Positions 20,764 through 30,912 are shown, counted from the first letter of the stretch. The stretch: DNA of 55,000 nucleotides from Mesostigma viride (GCA_009746045.1 RPFO01000104.1:3943237-3998236); one strand, 5' to 3'. A program made the numbers and translations. The notes: generated by a model not told the origin, from the sequence alone.

Positions 20764-21692
20764 TCAGAGCTGCTTGCAGCCCAGGTTTGGCGAGCGGATC
20801 TCTGTTGCGGCGCGGAGCATCTGCCTGGCGGCGACCACTGTCGGTGCGTGACGGTGGACAGCAAGCTGCCGACGCGGAGGCAAGGTGGGGAGGGTGCGGG
20901 CAGCCAGGCGATACTTGGCGGCGACACCACGGAGGATCACTGAAATATCCCCCGGCGGCGGAATGGCGTGTAACTGCTGTCGGCTGCCCCCGGCGTCGAA
21001 TACGGCCAGGAAATCATCCCTGTGCGACATAGCGGCCTGCTCTGCTGCTGACATCTTGTCGGCATCCTTCAGCACAATCCGGAGCACTTTCAGATCTGGC
21101 TGAGGTGCCAGCTGTCGCGACGGTTTCACCCCAGGAAACCGCAATCTGATGCGAGCGAGCACGAGACGATGATCAGATTCCACCGTGCTGACAGAATCTT
21201 GCAGGACGCGAGCATCGACAACTGAGGGGCGCTGAGCCCGACGTACGCAGACATAATCAAGGCACACCACCCGATCCGACGGCCCGAAAAAGGTGGCCAG
21301 CTGCTCAGCGGGGCGTGCGAAAGAAGCATTGCATGCAACCAGCGCAGATTCTGCCAGCAGATTCGCAAATAAAGGCGTGTTACCGTTGGCTGTCGTGTTG
21401 GTTGGGGAATACTGAGCGCCCCCAGTGCCAACTGGCAGCGTGGCGTTGGCGTCGAGCAGCATAACCAGGAAGTGCCGAGCTGGGATGTTGGCCTCCTCCT
21501 CCTTGAGGGCGTCGAAGAAGGCCTCACGTTCCGCCTGAGCTCGACCCGCATGTGGTGCATATCCCACGATAACGGTTAGCGTGTGGTGTGAATGGCCCTC
21601 AGTGGCCGAAAAAGTGGCCACTAGCACACGCGGGGACCGCAGCACGATGGACTGGAGCTGCTCTGATGCTGCCGGCGAGCACAAGAGGCCCA
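20764..21692 (-). pseudogene. LINE ORF2 APE-type endonuclease, C-terminal half
   Basis: The target-nicking endonuclease. Visible: VGLLCSPAA at the truncation point, VIVGYAPHAG, the metal/DNA-binding MLLDANATLP, FFGPSDRVVCLDYVCV, and the catalytic ESDHRLVLARIRLRF (Asp-His dyad). The N-terminal half is 4.2 kb away at 25862-26467, split off by the inserted CACTA element. Removing that element with its short target duplication restores an uninterrupted frame (GQGGVGLLC across the join). Confidence 0.88.
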
Positions 21693-21704
21693 CACTAGGA
21701 ACTC

Positions 21705-22040
21705 AATTTCTGAGAAAATTCTCAAAACCCTCAATTTTCTCACCTTTTGTGAGAATTTTTTGAGAAAATTGAGAAAAATCTCAATTTTTTTCCGCAAACG
21801 CTAGGCAAAAAATCTCACCAGGGTGAGATTTTGGTGAGAAAAAGGGCGTTTTGGTGAGATTGGGGTGAGAAAAAACCCTAAAGTGAGAAAAAAGGAGAGA
21901 ATGGGTGAGAAAAAGGCAGAAAGATTGAGAAAATTGAGAAAATTGAGAAGTTTCTCACCAACACGAGAAAAATCACTAACACGAGAAAAATCACAAGTCA
22001 ACGTGGTGAGAAATTTCTCACCAAGAGTGTAACACGAGAA
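21705..22040. repeat. Left subterminal repeat block of the CACTA element
   Basis: Dense array of GAGAAAATT/TGAGAAA and GGTGAGA words on the plus strand, AT-rich, immediately inside the terminal repeat. Mirrored in complementary orientation by 25515-25850. Confidence 0.85.
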
Positions 22041-22198
22041 AAATCATGAGCTTTATTTCATTAAGTCCTTAACGTGAAAAAAAAACTCAACACCACTTTG
22101 ATATGCATTGTAGGGTGCACAAAGGTGCAATATAGGGTTGTCATACAATATAAAACAGCACATCATTCCATAAACAATGCTGTCATGCCCAAATTAAA

Positions 22199-23158
22199 TC
22201 AAAAGTCATCTTCTTCAGAACTGCTGTCCGAGGGGTTGCTTGCATCAACATCATCTTCTGATGACATAGTGTCATCCCCACTAGTGTCGCAATAGTTCAC
22301 AGCTTTACGCTGCCTTCCACTGGCCCTCTTTGCCATAGGGACCTCCTCAATTACAACGGTGGGCTGGCTAGGTCCAGCATCTGTGGGAGCACCACGCTTG
22401 CGGCTGCGCCCTCGAGCAGGTGCCTTGCCAGCGCGGCGCACCACGTCGCCATCACCTACGTCTGCCGCTGCCACCTTCTTCTTCTTCTTGGACCCCTTCT
22501 TCTTGCCTTTCTTCTTGCCACTAGGCGGTGGCATCGGCTCACCCTCCTCAATCACTTCAAACTGCGGCATGGTGGGGAAATCTGCTGCCACGCTGTGATA
22601 CACATGGTTACTGAGGGAAGATTGCGCCTGGTGTGCCATGCTCCATGGCAGTTTGGCAGGGATTACCACCATTTCGGGAGCATAGCATTCATCGACGACA
22701 TACCCAACTGAGCTCACTGCACCTGGCAACACAAGGCGCGACGACCTGGGGGCCTGTGCGCTGCTGATGACCACCAACCTCTCGTGGGGCAGGTGAGCGA
22801 CATGAAGGCGATCAAAAAGCTCCACCTTCAACAACAGCTGCCATTCCCAGCCCCCTCGTGGGTACTCTAACCTGGCCTTCAGAATGTGTGTGATGAAACC
22901 AAAGTCTACACCGCCCGGGCCATGCACCGCAACTCCCGCATTCTTGTGCCGCTTTCCCAGGGATTGGTCCGCAGCCTCTGTGCGGTAGTTGAACCCGTGT
23001 ATCCTGACTTTGTGGAAAGAATCCGCGTAGCGCTTCACGCCCCCACACGCCGCTACAATGCCTTGCGGCACAAGCGGCGTCAGGTTTAATGATGCCCATG
23101 CAATCACGTTGAACGTTGTGTCAGCACAGCGATCTCGCCTGCATTCAAACAAACGCAC
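22199..23158 (-). CDS. CACTA TNP2-like transposase, C-terminal domain (DUF4216-like) protein
   Basis: 319-residue frame. Residues about 70-190 show the pattern of the C-terminal domain of plant En/Spm TNP2 transposases: an NAGVAVHG start, FGFITHILKARLEY, a LKVELFDR strand, and later VGYVVDECYAPEMVVIP, in place of the usual SGVVV...YYGVLTDIIEL...LFKCDWFD...VFYVEDP. A lysine-rich stretch (about 214-227, nuclear-localisation-like) and an acidic Ser/Asp/Glu C-terminus follow. The catalytic core is missing, so either this is one exon of a larger gene or the copy is truncated. The family call rests on pattern similarity plus the CACTA termini, not on an alignment. Confidence 0.6.
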   Translation of the reverse strand: MRLFECRRDRCADTTFNVIAWASLNLTPLVPQGIVAACGGVKRYADSFHKVRIHGFNYRTEAADQSLGKRHKNAGVAVHGPGGVDFGFITHILKARLEYPRGGWEWQLLLKVELFDRLHVAHLPHERLVVISSAQAPRSSRLVLPGAVSSVGYVVDECYAPEMVVIPAKLPWSMAHQAQSSLSNHVYHSVAADFPTMPQFEVIEEGEPMPPPSGKKKGKKKGSKKKKKVAAADVGDGDVVRRAGKAPARGRSRKRGAPTDAGPSQPTVVIEEVPMAKRASGRQRKAVNYCDTSGDDTMSSEDDVDASNPSDSSSEEDDF

Positions 23159-23570
23159 ACCGATAACCCAGCAAAGAGTATTATTATTAAGTATTGGTTA
23201 TTAAAAAAAATAGAACGGATACAACACAGGACGCTTTTACTGGCGGCAAGATCATGGCACCCGGATGGGTAAAACCAAACAAACTAGATATTAATTACTA
23301 GGGCTGGCTTTGTGACAGTAAAACATGATTGCATGGCTAATCCCAAGGCGCCTTTCAATAGGACTGAATTAAAATAACCAAAGCAGACGGCGTAAGTAGC
23401 ATTTGCAAAAAACAAGGCTCACCAGTAGGCCTCGTCGCCATTCGCAGGGTCGCTGTAATCAGCCTTGGGAAGGGCATCTTCTCCCAGCAAATCCCTTGCG
23501 GCGCGTTGTGTCAGCACAGCGATCCCCCCTGCATCCAAACAAAGGCACACCGATAACCAAGCAAAGAGTA
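23110..23570. repeat. Pair of direct repeats inside the CACTA element
   Basis: About 55 bases beginning GTGTCAGCACAGCGATC and ending ACCAAGCAAAGAGTAT-like occur at about 23117-23182 and again at about 23507-23571. The intervening 320 bases hold no recognisable gene. Confidence 0.8.
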
Positions 23571-23571
23571 T

Positions 23572-25190
23572 GCAAATGTGTAGCCTTGTTCATTGAAATT
23601 ATGGCTGGCTTACGCAAAGAGCGACTGTAAGATGACCTATACAGTGGGGCCGGAAACAGCTTGCTTGATCAGGGCGTGTTTTTCGAGCTTCACTGGCCGG
23701 GAGTGTCTAGTGGTGAGAACCATTGCTGCGATCGCTTTCCCACCATTTACGAGGAAATACCCGCAAATGAAAAACCACTGAAACGGTCTAGCTAGTCAGT
23801 CATTACATTAGCCACATGCCATCATGCATGTTTCCAAACGTCCAGGAACTGCACACGGTGCAAATGCCATTTGCAGTGCAAAAATCCAGAGGACACGACC
23901 TCATTGCTTCATATTTGTATGCAGAAGACTAAAAAAGTAACATGCATTAATGGCCCGCATGCATAAAGGGCCTGAATTCTGATGCGGGCCCAACGGCAGC
24001 ACCGCCAAAGCAGATAAGGGCCCGCAGTCTGATGCGGGCCCCACGGCACCACCGCCATAGCAGAGCTCGAAGGTCGTGGTGCGCGTGAAACGTACGTATG
24101 CCCTTTGTCGGTAGGTGCCGTTGGGGTCAAATTGGGTGCCGCCAAAATCGGGCCGACGCGTCAATAGACTGAGGCCGTCGATGAGAGCCATCATGCGGCT
24201 TGGGGAACTTCAGCTAAGTTAACTTAACGCAAACCACTGGTCGCCCGCGTCGGGAACCGGCCCAACGGCTCTCCCGCAACAGAAAATAACGCGGCATACT
24301 GCATACGTCGTCGGATTGTTACATTTCGACGGTCAAGATTTCATGATGAGGTTTGCGTTCAATTTGCCGCAGTTTGCCGCCCAGAGAAAGTAGTTGTTGG
24401 ACTCGTTGCCCACGATGAAACACAATCAAGCAAGCCGTTTCCGGACCCACCGAGTAGGTCATGTAGTCGCTCTTCACGTCAGCCAGCCGTAATTTCAATG
24501 CACAAGGCTACACATTTCCATCTCCATTCATATTCATAATCCTGCACGACTCGAAAACGCGGACAAGATAACGGCAGGCTCGAGCTACCATGGTCCGGAT
24601 TCTCCCGATTTCTGGCCTGCGCTGGTTGTCTCCTTGATATTGGCAACTCTCTCCGGTAAGAGATTTTCCGCAGTTTGGCTGTTTCGAAACGTTCATTACG
24701 TGAGATGCCTTCGGATCAGGAGACTCACACAGCCGCGAAATCATGCCAAAGGTCATATGTTCGATCCCTTGCTGGTAGCTTCTGAGCTTTCTTATTTTCT
24801 GTGTTCCGCGGAATCTCAGATTTGGGCCGCTAGCGTTTTCACGCTTGTTGCTTTCTGATCCGACGACAACGTTGTGCCTTGCTCGTGTGACATCTGGCGC
24901 ATGGTGTGATTCATGTGTATGGTGCTGCCTTGCCACATGGGGCTGCTTTGCCATAAGAGTGAGTGTTGGGTTCTACACATTTGCTGCATGGACCGTTAGG
25001 TGCTGGTGAGCTCTTCCTTGTAGAACGCTTACATCTATGTCAAGGATCTGATTTCTTTTCCTCTTGCGTATATTGTGTCGGTTTGCTTTATTTCTTGCAG
25101 GGACCACGAGAGTAAAATGCAAGCGGTTCCACTTTCAAGTCAGCATGTGACGCCCTGTCGACCGGCCCGCTTTGTTAGCTAGCTACCATA
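23572..25190. other. Interior of the CACTA element without recognisable genes
   Basis: Minus-strand frames at 24194-23901 (97 residues) and 24954-24508 (148 residues) are the only sizeable ones. Neither shows a family signature and neither is supported by splice sites I can defend. A GATGCGGGCCC block is repeated at 23980 and 24032. Confidence 0.45.
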
Positions 25191-25198
25191 TAGTATTT

Positions 25199-25352
25199 GA
25201 TGATAGGCATTGAATGCGGAAGATGTCATAACGCCATAACAGACTGTGTTGAACAGGCATTGAATGCCGAAGATGTCATAACGCCATAACAGACTGTGTT
25301 GAAAAGGCATATTTGAATGCCGAAGATGTACATAACGCCATAACAGTGTTGA
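25199..25352. repeat. Three direct repeats (AAGATG..ATAACGCCATAACAG)
   Basis: Three copies of about 47-60 bases (GGCATTGAATGCCGAAGATG, CATAACGCCATAACAGACTG) lie just inside the right subterminal block of the CACTA element. Confidence 0.88.
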
Positions 25353-25514
25353 ATAGTTGAATCAATGGGTTCTTGCAGCTGTAAACATTAAAATTATTCA
25401 AACATTTAATGAAAAAATCATTATTGTTCGTGCTGTTTTGAACAGCGGTTGTTACTGGCACTGCATGCATGTGTCTGCTGCCAGCATATTGCATTATGGG
25501 TGTGTTTTTCAGCG

Positions 25515-25850
25515 CTGTGTTTTCTCACTTTTCTCACTTTTCTCACGTCCTGTTTTTCTCACTTTTCTCACTTTTCTCACGTCCTGATTTTCTCACTTTT
25601 CTCACGTTTCACACCTCCCGTTTTTCTCACTTATCTCACGTCCTGTTTTTTGAGATTTTTCTCACGTTTTTCCCCTTTTTTCACCTTTTTGGGGCAATCT
25701 CACCCGGGTGAGAAACGTGTTTTCTCACCCATTCTCACCCCATTCTCACCCTTTTTTCTCACCTTTCTCACCCATTCTCACCCATTTCTCACCCTTTTTC
25801 TCACCTTTCTCACCCTTTTTCTCACCATTTCTCACCCATTCTCAAAGCCG
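25515..25850. repeat. Right subterminal repeat block of the CACTA element
   Basis: About forty TTCTCAC/TTCTCACC words, pyrimidine-rich on the plus strand. First TTTTCTCAC-type, then CCATTCTCACC-type, ending at the terminal repeat. The Phe/Leu/Ser-rich frames through it are artefacts. Confidence 0.9.
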
Positions 25851-25861
25851 AGTTCCTAGTG

Positions 25862-26467
25862 CACACCACCTTGGCCCGGCGCGTCGCCGCCACCATAGTG
25901 GAACCGCCAGCCTGCACGCAGGTCGTCGACCAGCAGACCGTTGACCGCGTGCTGAGGGTCAACGGTGCGTCGGTGCTCCTGGACTCCAAGAACAGCGATC
26001 TTGTTGTCGGCGCACAGGGCGATCAGCTCGTCGACGCGTTGGCGTGCTGGGGTGCCGCCGCTCGTAGAAGGATCTGCGGGGAGGGTGCGCACGTTAAAAC
26101 TAGCAATACCAAGAATGGGCCGTTGCCCTATTAGCGGGGGGTGGGGGTGGGGTGGGGGTGGAGAAGGGTAGTGCTGGAGGTGGGGGTGGGGGTGGGGGGG
26201 GGGGAGGGGAGGGTGGCGATTGGGGTTAATGCTTGTCAACGCATGGAGGCTTTCTTTCAGGACGGATATGCGTCGTCTCCGTCCTGGCTGGGGTCGCCGG
26301 CGTGTCGACTGGGCCTCATCCCGCTCAAGGCGGGCTAGGAGGCGTGTAAGGCTGGTAAATTGGCGGGAAGGTTGACCGTGGCGTGCCTGGCGACCTTGCA
26401 TCCTGATCATGCTCGCACGGTGCGACATGAGGATGGAAAGGGGCTTGTTTATAAAGGCTGTGCCCAA
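25862..26467 (-). pseudogene. LINE ORF2 N-terminus and APE endonuclease, first half
   Basis: Starts about 36 bases after ORF1. An Arg-rich N-terminus is followed by a Pro/His-rich low-complexity stretch. Then comes the start of the endonuclease fold: ILGIASFNVRTL, RVDELIALCADNKIAVLGVQEHR (with the catalytic Glu of the QE motif) and AGWRFHYGGGDAPGQGGV. It is cut at this point by the CACTA insertion. Continues at 21692. Confidence 0.88.
26130..26216 (+). repeat. G-rich tract with quadruplex-forming potential
   Basis: Many runs of four to ten G on the plus strand (template strand of the LINE ORF2), encoding the Pro/His-rich segment of ORF2 on the minus strand. The density of G-runs is enough for G-quadruplexes. 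Confidence 0.8.
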
Positions 26468-26502
26468 AGCCTATTGTACCGCGAGGCCGCGAGGGTGTGC
26501 CC

Positions 26503-27843
26503 TTACCGGGCGCCATCCATACCCGGGACGTGCGTAGACGATGATGACGCAGCTGGGGCGGGCCTGGGACGGCCCGACTTGTGCCGCTTGTTCGGAGCCT
26601 GCGCCTCCGTGCGCTGGCCGTTGATGAATAGCACGGGGGTGTCGTGGACGAGGCGGACGTAGACCTTCTGGCCATCCCGCTTGGCCTTGGTCGCCACGTC
26701 GCTGCCCAGCAGACCATTCTTGATGACTAGCTGGGCCGGTGAGAGGAGGTCGTCGAGGCTCGGCGCGTTCTTCCCGCCTAGGAGCTTGCGGGCCTGGAGT
26801 ACCTTCACCTTGCTGGCCACATTCGCGAAGGTCACCCGGATGGGGCCAGGCTGGCCCGCCATCCAGGCTGCCGACTCAATGCGGATGCGTTCGTTGCCCA
26901 GTTGCAGCCTGCCCACGATGAGGCTGTGGTACAGGCGTTGCGCTAGCATCAGGTCCGTTTCAGGCTGCTGTGCGACCTGGAAATACCGGACCACTATACT
27001 GCGTGAGCGCAGGTCCTCCTCGACCGCAGTCTTGTGGGCTGCAGCCCCCCTGCGTGCTGCATCCTCCATTAGGTTGGCAATGTCCGTCTGTTTGACCATG
27101 TTAGCGTAGCTGGTGGCCGGTGCGGGGGCGGCTGGTTGGGGCGGGCTGGTCAGGGCGGCCTTGACCTCGGCAATGCTGGAGCGGAGCTCGGCAGTGTCTT
27201 GACGGATAGCGGTGGACAAGGTGCCGAGTTGGGCAGCCATGTCTGCGACTTTCTTATTGAGCTTGTGCAGGTCTGCTGCTTCCGGGGAAGCATCGGGGGT
27301 GTTGGCGGTGCCGTGATCGGCGTCCTTGAAAGCGGTAAAGAGTGCCCGGAGGCAAGGGGCCTGCGCGTGGCTCAAGAAAACAGAAAGTCGAAGCTGTGGC
27401 TCGTTCAAGTCGTCGATGTCGTCCACTGGAATGGTCCCGCCAGACGCGTAAGGAAAATGTATTTCCTTGCCGGTGTCGTGCAGGTGGCGCAGGATAGCCT
27501 GCGCCTGCTCGGCGGTAAGCGAAAAGAACTGCTGCTCGTCGACAACCTTGTCAGGCATGAAGGATGCTGGGTCGAACTCAGCGTCGTTAGCGTCGTCGTC
27601 GTCGTCGTCGATGGCGTCGTCAATGGGGGTGTCTTTGGAAGACGATGGCGGGGGGATCTGGCTCTCCATCTCGTCGGCTGGGGCGTAGCAAACCCGCTTG
27701 GAGGAGGCGGTAATGGCGGCCGCGTTTGCCTGGGGCTGCGTCGCAATGGTTTCCGCATCTGCAATTAGTTGCGTAATCGTGTTGGGCGCTGAAGCCTCCC
27801 TCTCGGAGAGAGAAGGGGAGGCGGTTGACGGAGTTTCTGCCAT
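26503..27843 (-). CDS. LINE ORF1 (L1 ORF1p-like nucleic-acid-binding protein)
   Basis: Intact 446-residue frame. It is acidic in the first 120 residues (an Asp-rich run at about 77-92), with a coiled-coil-like segment at about 195-240 (DLHKLNKKVADMAAQLGTLS and SSIAEVKAAL). An RRM-like region at about 290-370 has RSIVVRYFQV, GQPGPIRVTFANVASKVKVL and ARKLLGG, then a C-terminal domain with DDLLSPAQLVIKNGLL and QKVYVRLVHDTPVLFINGQR. The tail (NKRHKSGRPRPA) is basic. This is the order of L1 ORF1p: coiled coil, RRM, CTD. Its stop is 36 bases before ORF2. No zinc knuckle seen. Confidence 0.82.
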   Translation of the reverse strand: MAETPSTASPSLSEREASAPNTITQLIADAETIATQPQANAAAITASSKRVCYAPADEMESQIPPPSSSKDTPIDDAIDDDDDDANDAEFDPASFMPDKVVDEQQFFSLTAEQAQAILRHLHDTGKEIHFPYASGGTIPVDDIDDLNEPQLRLSVFLSHAQAPCLRALFTAFKDADHGTANTPDASPEAADLHKLNKKVADMAAQLGTLSTAIRQDTAELRSSIAEVKAALTSPPQPAAPAPATSYANMVKQTDIANLMEDAARRGAAAHKTAVEEDLRSRSIVVRYFQVAQQPETDLMLAQRLYHSLIVGRLQLGNERIRIESAAWMAGQPGPIRVTFANVASKVKVLQARKLLGGKNAPSLDDLLSPAQLVIKNGLLGSDVATKAKRDGQKVYVRLVHDTPVLFINGQRTEAQAPNKRHKSGRPRPAPAASSSSTHVPGMDGAR

Positions 27844-28071
27844 AGCCGGTTCCGGAAAATTACGAACCCTGCCTGTGCTACGTTTTATGATATTGCGCTA
27901 AATCTTGGGCGATGGCGGCTGAAAATTATATCATCGTGTTCGTCATTAAAGGACGCATCTACTGCAATTTACCCGACCAAATTTCATGCCCGGATGTAAA
28001 AGTTATGAGCATTCTCGGCAGCCATAGCTCGCCACACCGTAAACCGTACCTCCGCTCGTGGCTATGTCAAG

Positions 28072-28140
28072 GGCTATGTGCTACATATACTCCCAACGGA
28101 GTTATGTTACGATTCAATTCAATTCAATTCAATGTAGGTC
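28072..28140 (+). mobile_element. 3'-end fragment of the ORF1-only LINE family, AATTC tail
   Basis: CAAGGGCTATGTGCTACATA, the hairpin-forming CTCCCAACGGAG, GTTATGTTACGATT and (AATTC)4. It directly abuts the presumed 5' end of the minus-strand LINE. Confidence 0.75.
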
Positions 28141-28179
28141 CTAGTTACAGGGGTGTGGGCACCGCGGCCCTAATCGCTA

Positions 28180-28330
28180 TGAATGCCATACTTGGTCACA
28201 CGCGGAGCCCCCACAGGCTTGGGGGTGGTCTCCTTCATCACTACTTGCCATCTATCCTTGCGCACCATCTGCCTCCATATTATAGACAAACCAGGAGGCT
28301 GCCCGGGTGTGAGCCCGTCACGTCTAGTGT
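28180..28330 (-). pseudogene. C-terminal remnant of a LINE ORF2
   Basis: The minus strand reads PGLSIIWRQMVRKDRWQVV and TTPKPVGAPRVTK, matching the ORF2 C-terminus seen at 18960-18780 (LGLSVIWKKMMDKAKW, PPPVGKRP). Only the extreme C-terminus remains. Confidence 0.65.
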
Positions 28331-28350
28331 AGCACTCCACCCATCCATCA

Positions 28351-28412
28351 TGGAATATGTGCTACATGACCTCCCAACGGAGGCATGTTATAATTTCATT
28401 TCATTTAATTTT
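28351..28412 (+). repeat. LINE 3' end with CTCCCAACGGAG hairpin
   Basis: Near-identical to 14846-14912 (ATGTGCTACATGACCTCCC, AACGGAGGCATGTTATAATT) with an ATTTC/ATTT tail. From 28413 to about 29060 I see nothing recognisable. Confidence 0.7.
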
Positions 28413-29059
28413 TTTTGGACAAGTATTGAGCAAGTTATGAGGTTTCCCACGTGTGGAGATATTGGGAGACCTGAATTTGGTCAGCTGACTTGTACGGACC
28501 CTAATTGGTCGTGGCCTGATCCGCGTGGGGTTATTAGTTGGTCGGTTCTGCCAAGTCTTAAATGATCCTTTAGGACTCCAGTGCTTATCAAGATTCGGCG
28601 ATTCCACACGTGGATTCTGCCAGGCTGGTTTGTGTGCTGTTCTGTTACGTGTCTAGTTAGATGGACGAAGGAATCTTGCCTTGTGTTGCTGTAACCTGAT
28701 TGGTCCATTTCAGGCTAACGTTGGAGCGTGCTCGACGTGCACGTTGATATTAGGACGATGGGTTGGCATTGCTGGAACGTTGGTTGTGATCTAATCTAAG
28801 GTTAAGCTTTATTCGTCCATTCTCAAAAGCCTCTTGCTCGTTGACCACTTTCAGTTCCACAGAAGTAGTCAAGGATATTACTTGTCTAGGTTGTGTCTGC
28901 AAGGGTTGTGGTAACCAAACCATGTACTGTGGAATCATCATCTCAGCATTTCTCTGGCCTACGTACGTGAAGCCTTCATTCTCAAGAAAGCAACCCAGGT
29001 AAAAAGGCCTTTCTTATTTTGGATCATGGATGATTTAGATGATCATTTTTGGTCGTTTC

Positions 29060-29440
29060 ATACATTATCTCCCAACGGAGTCATGTTATATAATAATTAT
29101 TATTAATTTAATTGCTGGTTGTCTCCTTGATAATTACTATTATCTCCCAACGGAGTCATGTTATAATTTAATTTAATATGATTCTTCATCTGTCAGTATG
29201 GATGTCAGCATTGCATGTTATTCCATTAATTAATTAATTAAACACGTGCTCCCGTTTGGGAGTCACGGTGCACCAGAGTGCTTTTAATCCCTGAGTGTGC
29301 ACAACGGGCAGGGGGCAGAGACCCCTCCCCCTCCATGTTATTCCATGATGTGTCTAGTGGGGATTCCATAGGACCCTCCCCGTAAATAATAAACTAGTCT
29401 CGTGTCCCCATTCGGGAACCACGGAGCACAGAATTCCCGT
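29060..29440. repeat. Cluster of retroelement 3'-end fragments
   Basis: Successive ends: CTCCCAACGGAGTCATGTTA at 29070-29092 and 29148-29169 (plus) with AATTT-type tails. A TTAATTAATTAATTAA tail with CTCCCGTTTGGGAG lies at 29229-29262 (minus). A related GTCTCGTGTCCCCATTCGGG block lies at about 29397. At least four independent insertions have accumulated here. Confidence 0.65.
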
Positions 29441-29606
29441 GGACGTCTCCCCAAGACGTCAATATGTATGTGGTGCCAGTATATTTGGCACTTCCCAAAA
29501 AATAGTTTACAATCAGCCGCCTATTATACATGAGACTTGGTGGCAACAACGCAAAAGTGCGTCTTTGGCAATAGAGCCTTATTCAAGGCAATCAGCAATG
29601 TACAAA

Positions 29607-29624
29607 GGGGGGGGGGGGGGGGGG
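29607..29624. repeat. G18 homopolymer
   Basis: Eighteen G in a row, about 130 bases downstream of the stop of the minus-strand Cys-rich gene. Length is likely unstable or miscalled. Confidence 0.9.
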
Positions 29625-29753
29625 AAAGACCCCATAAAGAGTCTTGAAAGATGATAAAAAAAAAACAAGCACGGCGCGACAGATCAACTGCCGCAATGAC
29701 GAAAGCAGTCATGCCCCCTGACTCGTTTCGTAGTAGCAGGCCTCCGGTTACGA

Positions 29754-30448
29754 CTAGAAGTGCAGATGAGGTGCCTTCCAGGCAAATGAAACGCCCATGG
29801 TTTTGGCAAGCCACGAGGCTACTTCAGGATCAGTATAGAGATCGGCCCGCATTTCATCCATTTTGACGTTCGGGAAGCAGCTTTCCTGGCAGACTCCCGC
29901 ACAGTGGCAAGTTTTACAAAATTGGCAATGAGGCTCCACACTGGTCGACGTGCGCCCACTCACGACGCTCCCGGTCTCACTGACGGGGGCTGCAGTAATA
30001 AGATGCAAGACTTGGCTGATGATTCTATCCCCCAGGGCCATGCTGCGCATGACTTCGACGAGGAGCGCATGCCGATCATCTTCGGAAAAAGGCGGGAGGG
30101 CATCGCACTGGTGGATCACACCAGCGGTTACTACTTGCTGCTCGAACCAAGAGCAAGAACCAGTTGACGAAACAAACGCAGGGAATACGAAGGAAGAGGG
30201 TGTGCACGTAAGACATTCAGTAAGGCTTTTCCATGTACATTCCTTCCACGAAAAACAAGCATATAGCTGCCACTCCTCAACTGTGTATAAACGTGGAATT
30301 TGCTGGTTCAATCGCGCACTTCAGAAAGGCAGAAAAAGTAGCCAGATCACACGAGGTAAAGAAGCTATCCGACGCTTACATGGGTTTGCGCGGTCCATGA
30401 CTTCAACCTATGAAGATGAACGACATCCCCTTTTGTGTTGCCTTCCAT
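29754..30448 (-). CDS. Cys-rich two-exon protein P1, paralogue of the gene at 38244
   Basis: Exon 1 is 30448-30380 (ATG in AAAATGG context, donor CAT|GTAAGC). Exon 2 is 30137-29754 (acceptor CGAGCAG|CAA). Both junctions are phase 0, giving about 150 residues. Exon 2 holds CDALPP, an amphipathic helix LLVEVMRSMALGDRIISQVL, then the cysteine motif C-x2-C-x2-C-x-C-x7-C (CQFCKTCHCAGV) and DPEVASWLAKTM. The same order is found in the 38244 gene, including the intron position and exon-1 ending (VHLHRLK versus IHLQDLK). I do not recognise the family. The Cys cluster suggests metal binding or disulphides; function unknown. Confidence 0.6.
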
Positions 30449-30726
30449 TTTTGCCGACCGGAAATGGGATGGGCGATGGGCGCGGCTAGGAGGTTGGCGA
30501 CTTCTTCACGCCCTGGTAATGAACAAGTCGCTAATGTTGTCGCAAGAAACTCGAAGATGCTCCTGGGGATTCGGAGATCTACATATCTGCATTAGCGAGA
30601 AGGTTACGGGCAGGGGGCATCGGGTACGAATCCTGCCACGATCCCCCATGGGAAATTTTCAAGATTCCGCATATCACACTGCCAGGCGCTTTATGGAAGT
30701 TAGTTTTAGATAGTTAGTTAGGTGAA

Positions 30727-30912
30727 TCCCACGCCGCACATGGGCAGCATCCTAGTACGCAGCGTATCAGGGTCACCAAGGCTCCCTAGCACCTGGCGAT
30801 TTTTGCTCAACCACAGTACAGTACAGTGTAGCCTCGTACCATCCGATATCATACAGCACTAAATACCGGCCCTCGGCCACTATAGACTCTGCTGCCCATG
30901 TGCGGCGTGGGA
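30727..30912. repeat. Perfect 24-bp inverted repeat, 185-bp span
   Basis: The arm starting ATCCCACGCCGCACATGGGC at about 30727 is exactly repeated in inverse at about 30889-30912. The GCCCATGTGCGGCG core occurs again at about 37678 and, inverted and partial, near 37787. It could be a small MITE-like element or a shared promoter element of the divergent paralogues P1 and P2, which it lies between. Confidence 0.75.

Larger units (their letters stand above)
21693..25861 (-). mobile_element. CACTA-type (EnSpm/CMC-like) DNA transposon nested in the LINE
   Basis: 4,169 bp with perfect 12-bp terminal inverted repeats CACTAGGAACTC / GAGTTCCTAGTG, flanked by a short target duplication (CA at 21691-21692 and 25862-25863; a 3-bp CAC reading is equally possible). 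It is inserted in the LINE endonuclease. The last about 350 bases at each end are packed with short TGAGAAA/TTCTCAC repeats in opposite orientations, as expected for subterminal transposase-binding sites of CACTA elements. One recognisable ORF lies at 22199-23158. The core transposase catalytic domain was not found, so the copy is probably non-autonomous or internally deleted. Confidence 0.85.
18577..28065 (-). mobile_element. Long non-LTR retrotransposon (ORF1 plus APE-endonuclease/RT ORF2), interrupted
   Basis: Minus-strand LINE of about 5.3 kb once the nested DNA transposon (21693-25861) is removed. Order: 5' UTR (about 28065-27844), ORF1 (27843-26503), ORF2 with endonuclease (26467-25862 plus 21692-20764), linker and reverse transcriptase (20733-18780), 3' UTR, then a terminal hairpin CTCCCCAACGGGAG and (TTAA)n at 18577-18592. 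The 5' UTR resembles that of the ORF1-only family (AAAATTATATCA, AAAGTTATGAGC, GCAGCCAT). ORF2 has several frame breaks, so this copy is dead. Confidence 0.85.

Noticed and set aside
25449-25944. Phe/Leu/Ser-rich membrane-like proteins
   Set aside because: Produced by the TTCTCAC subterminal repeats of the CACTA element.
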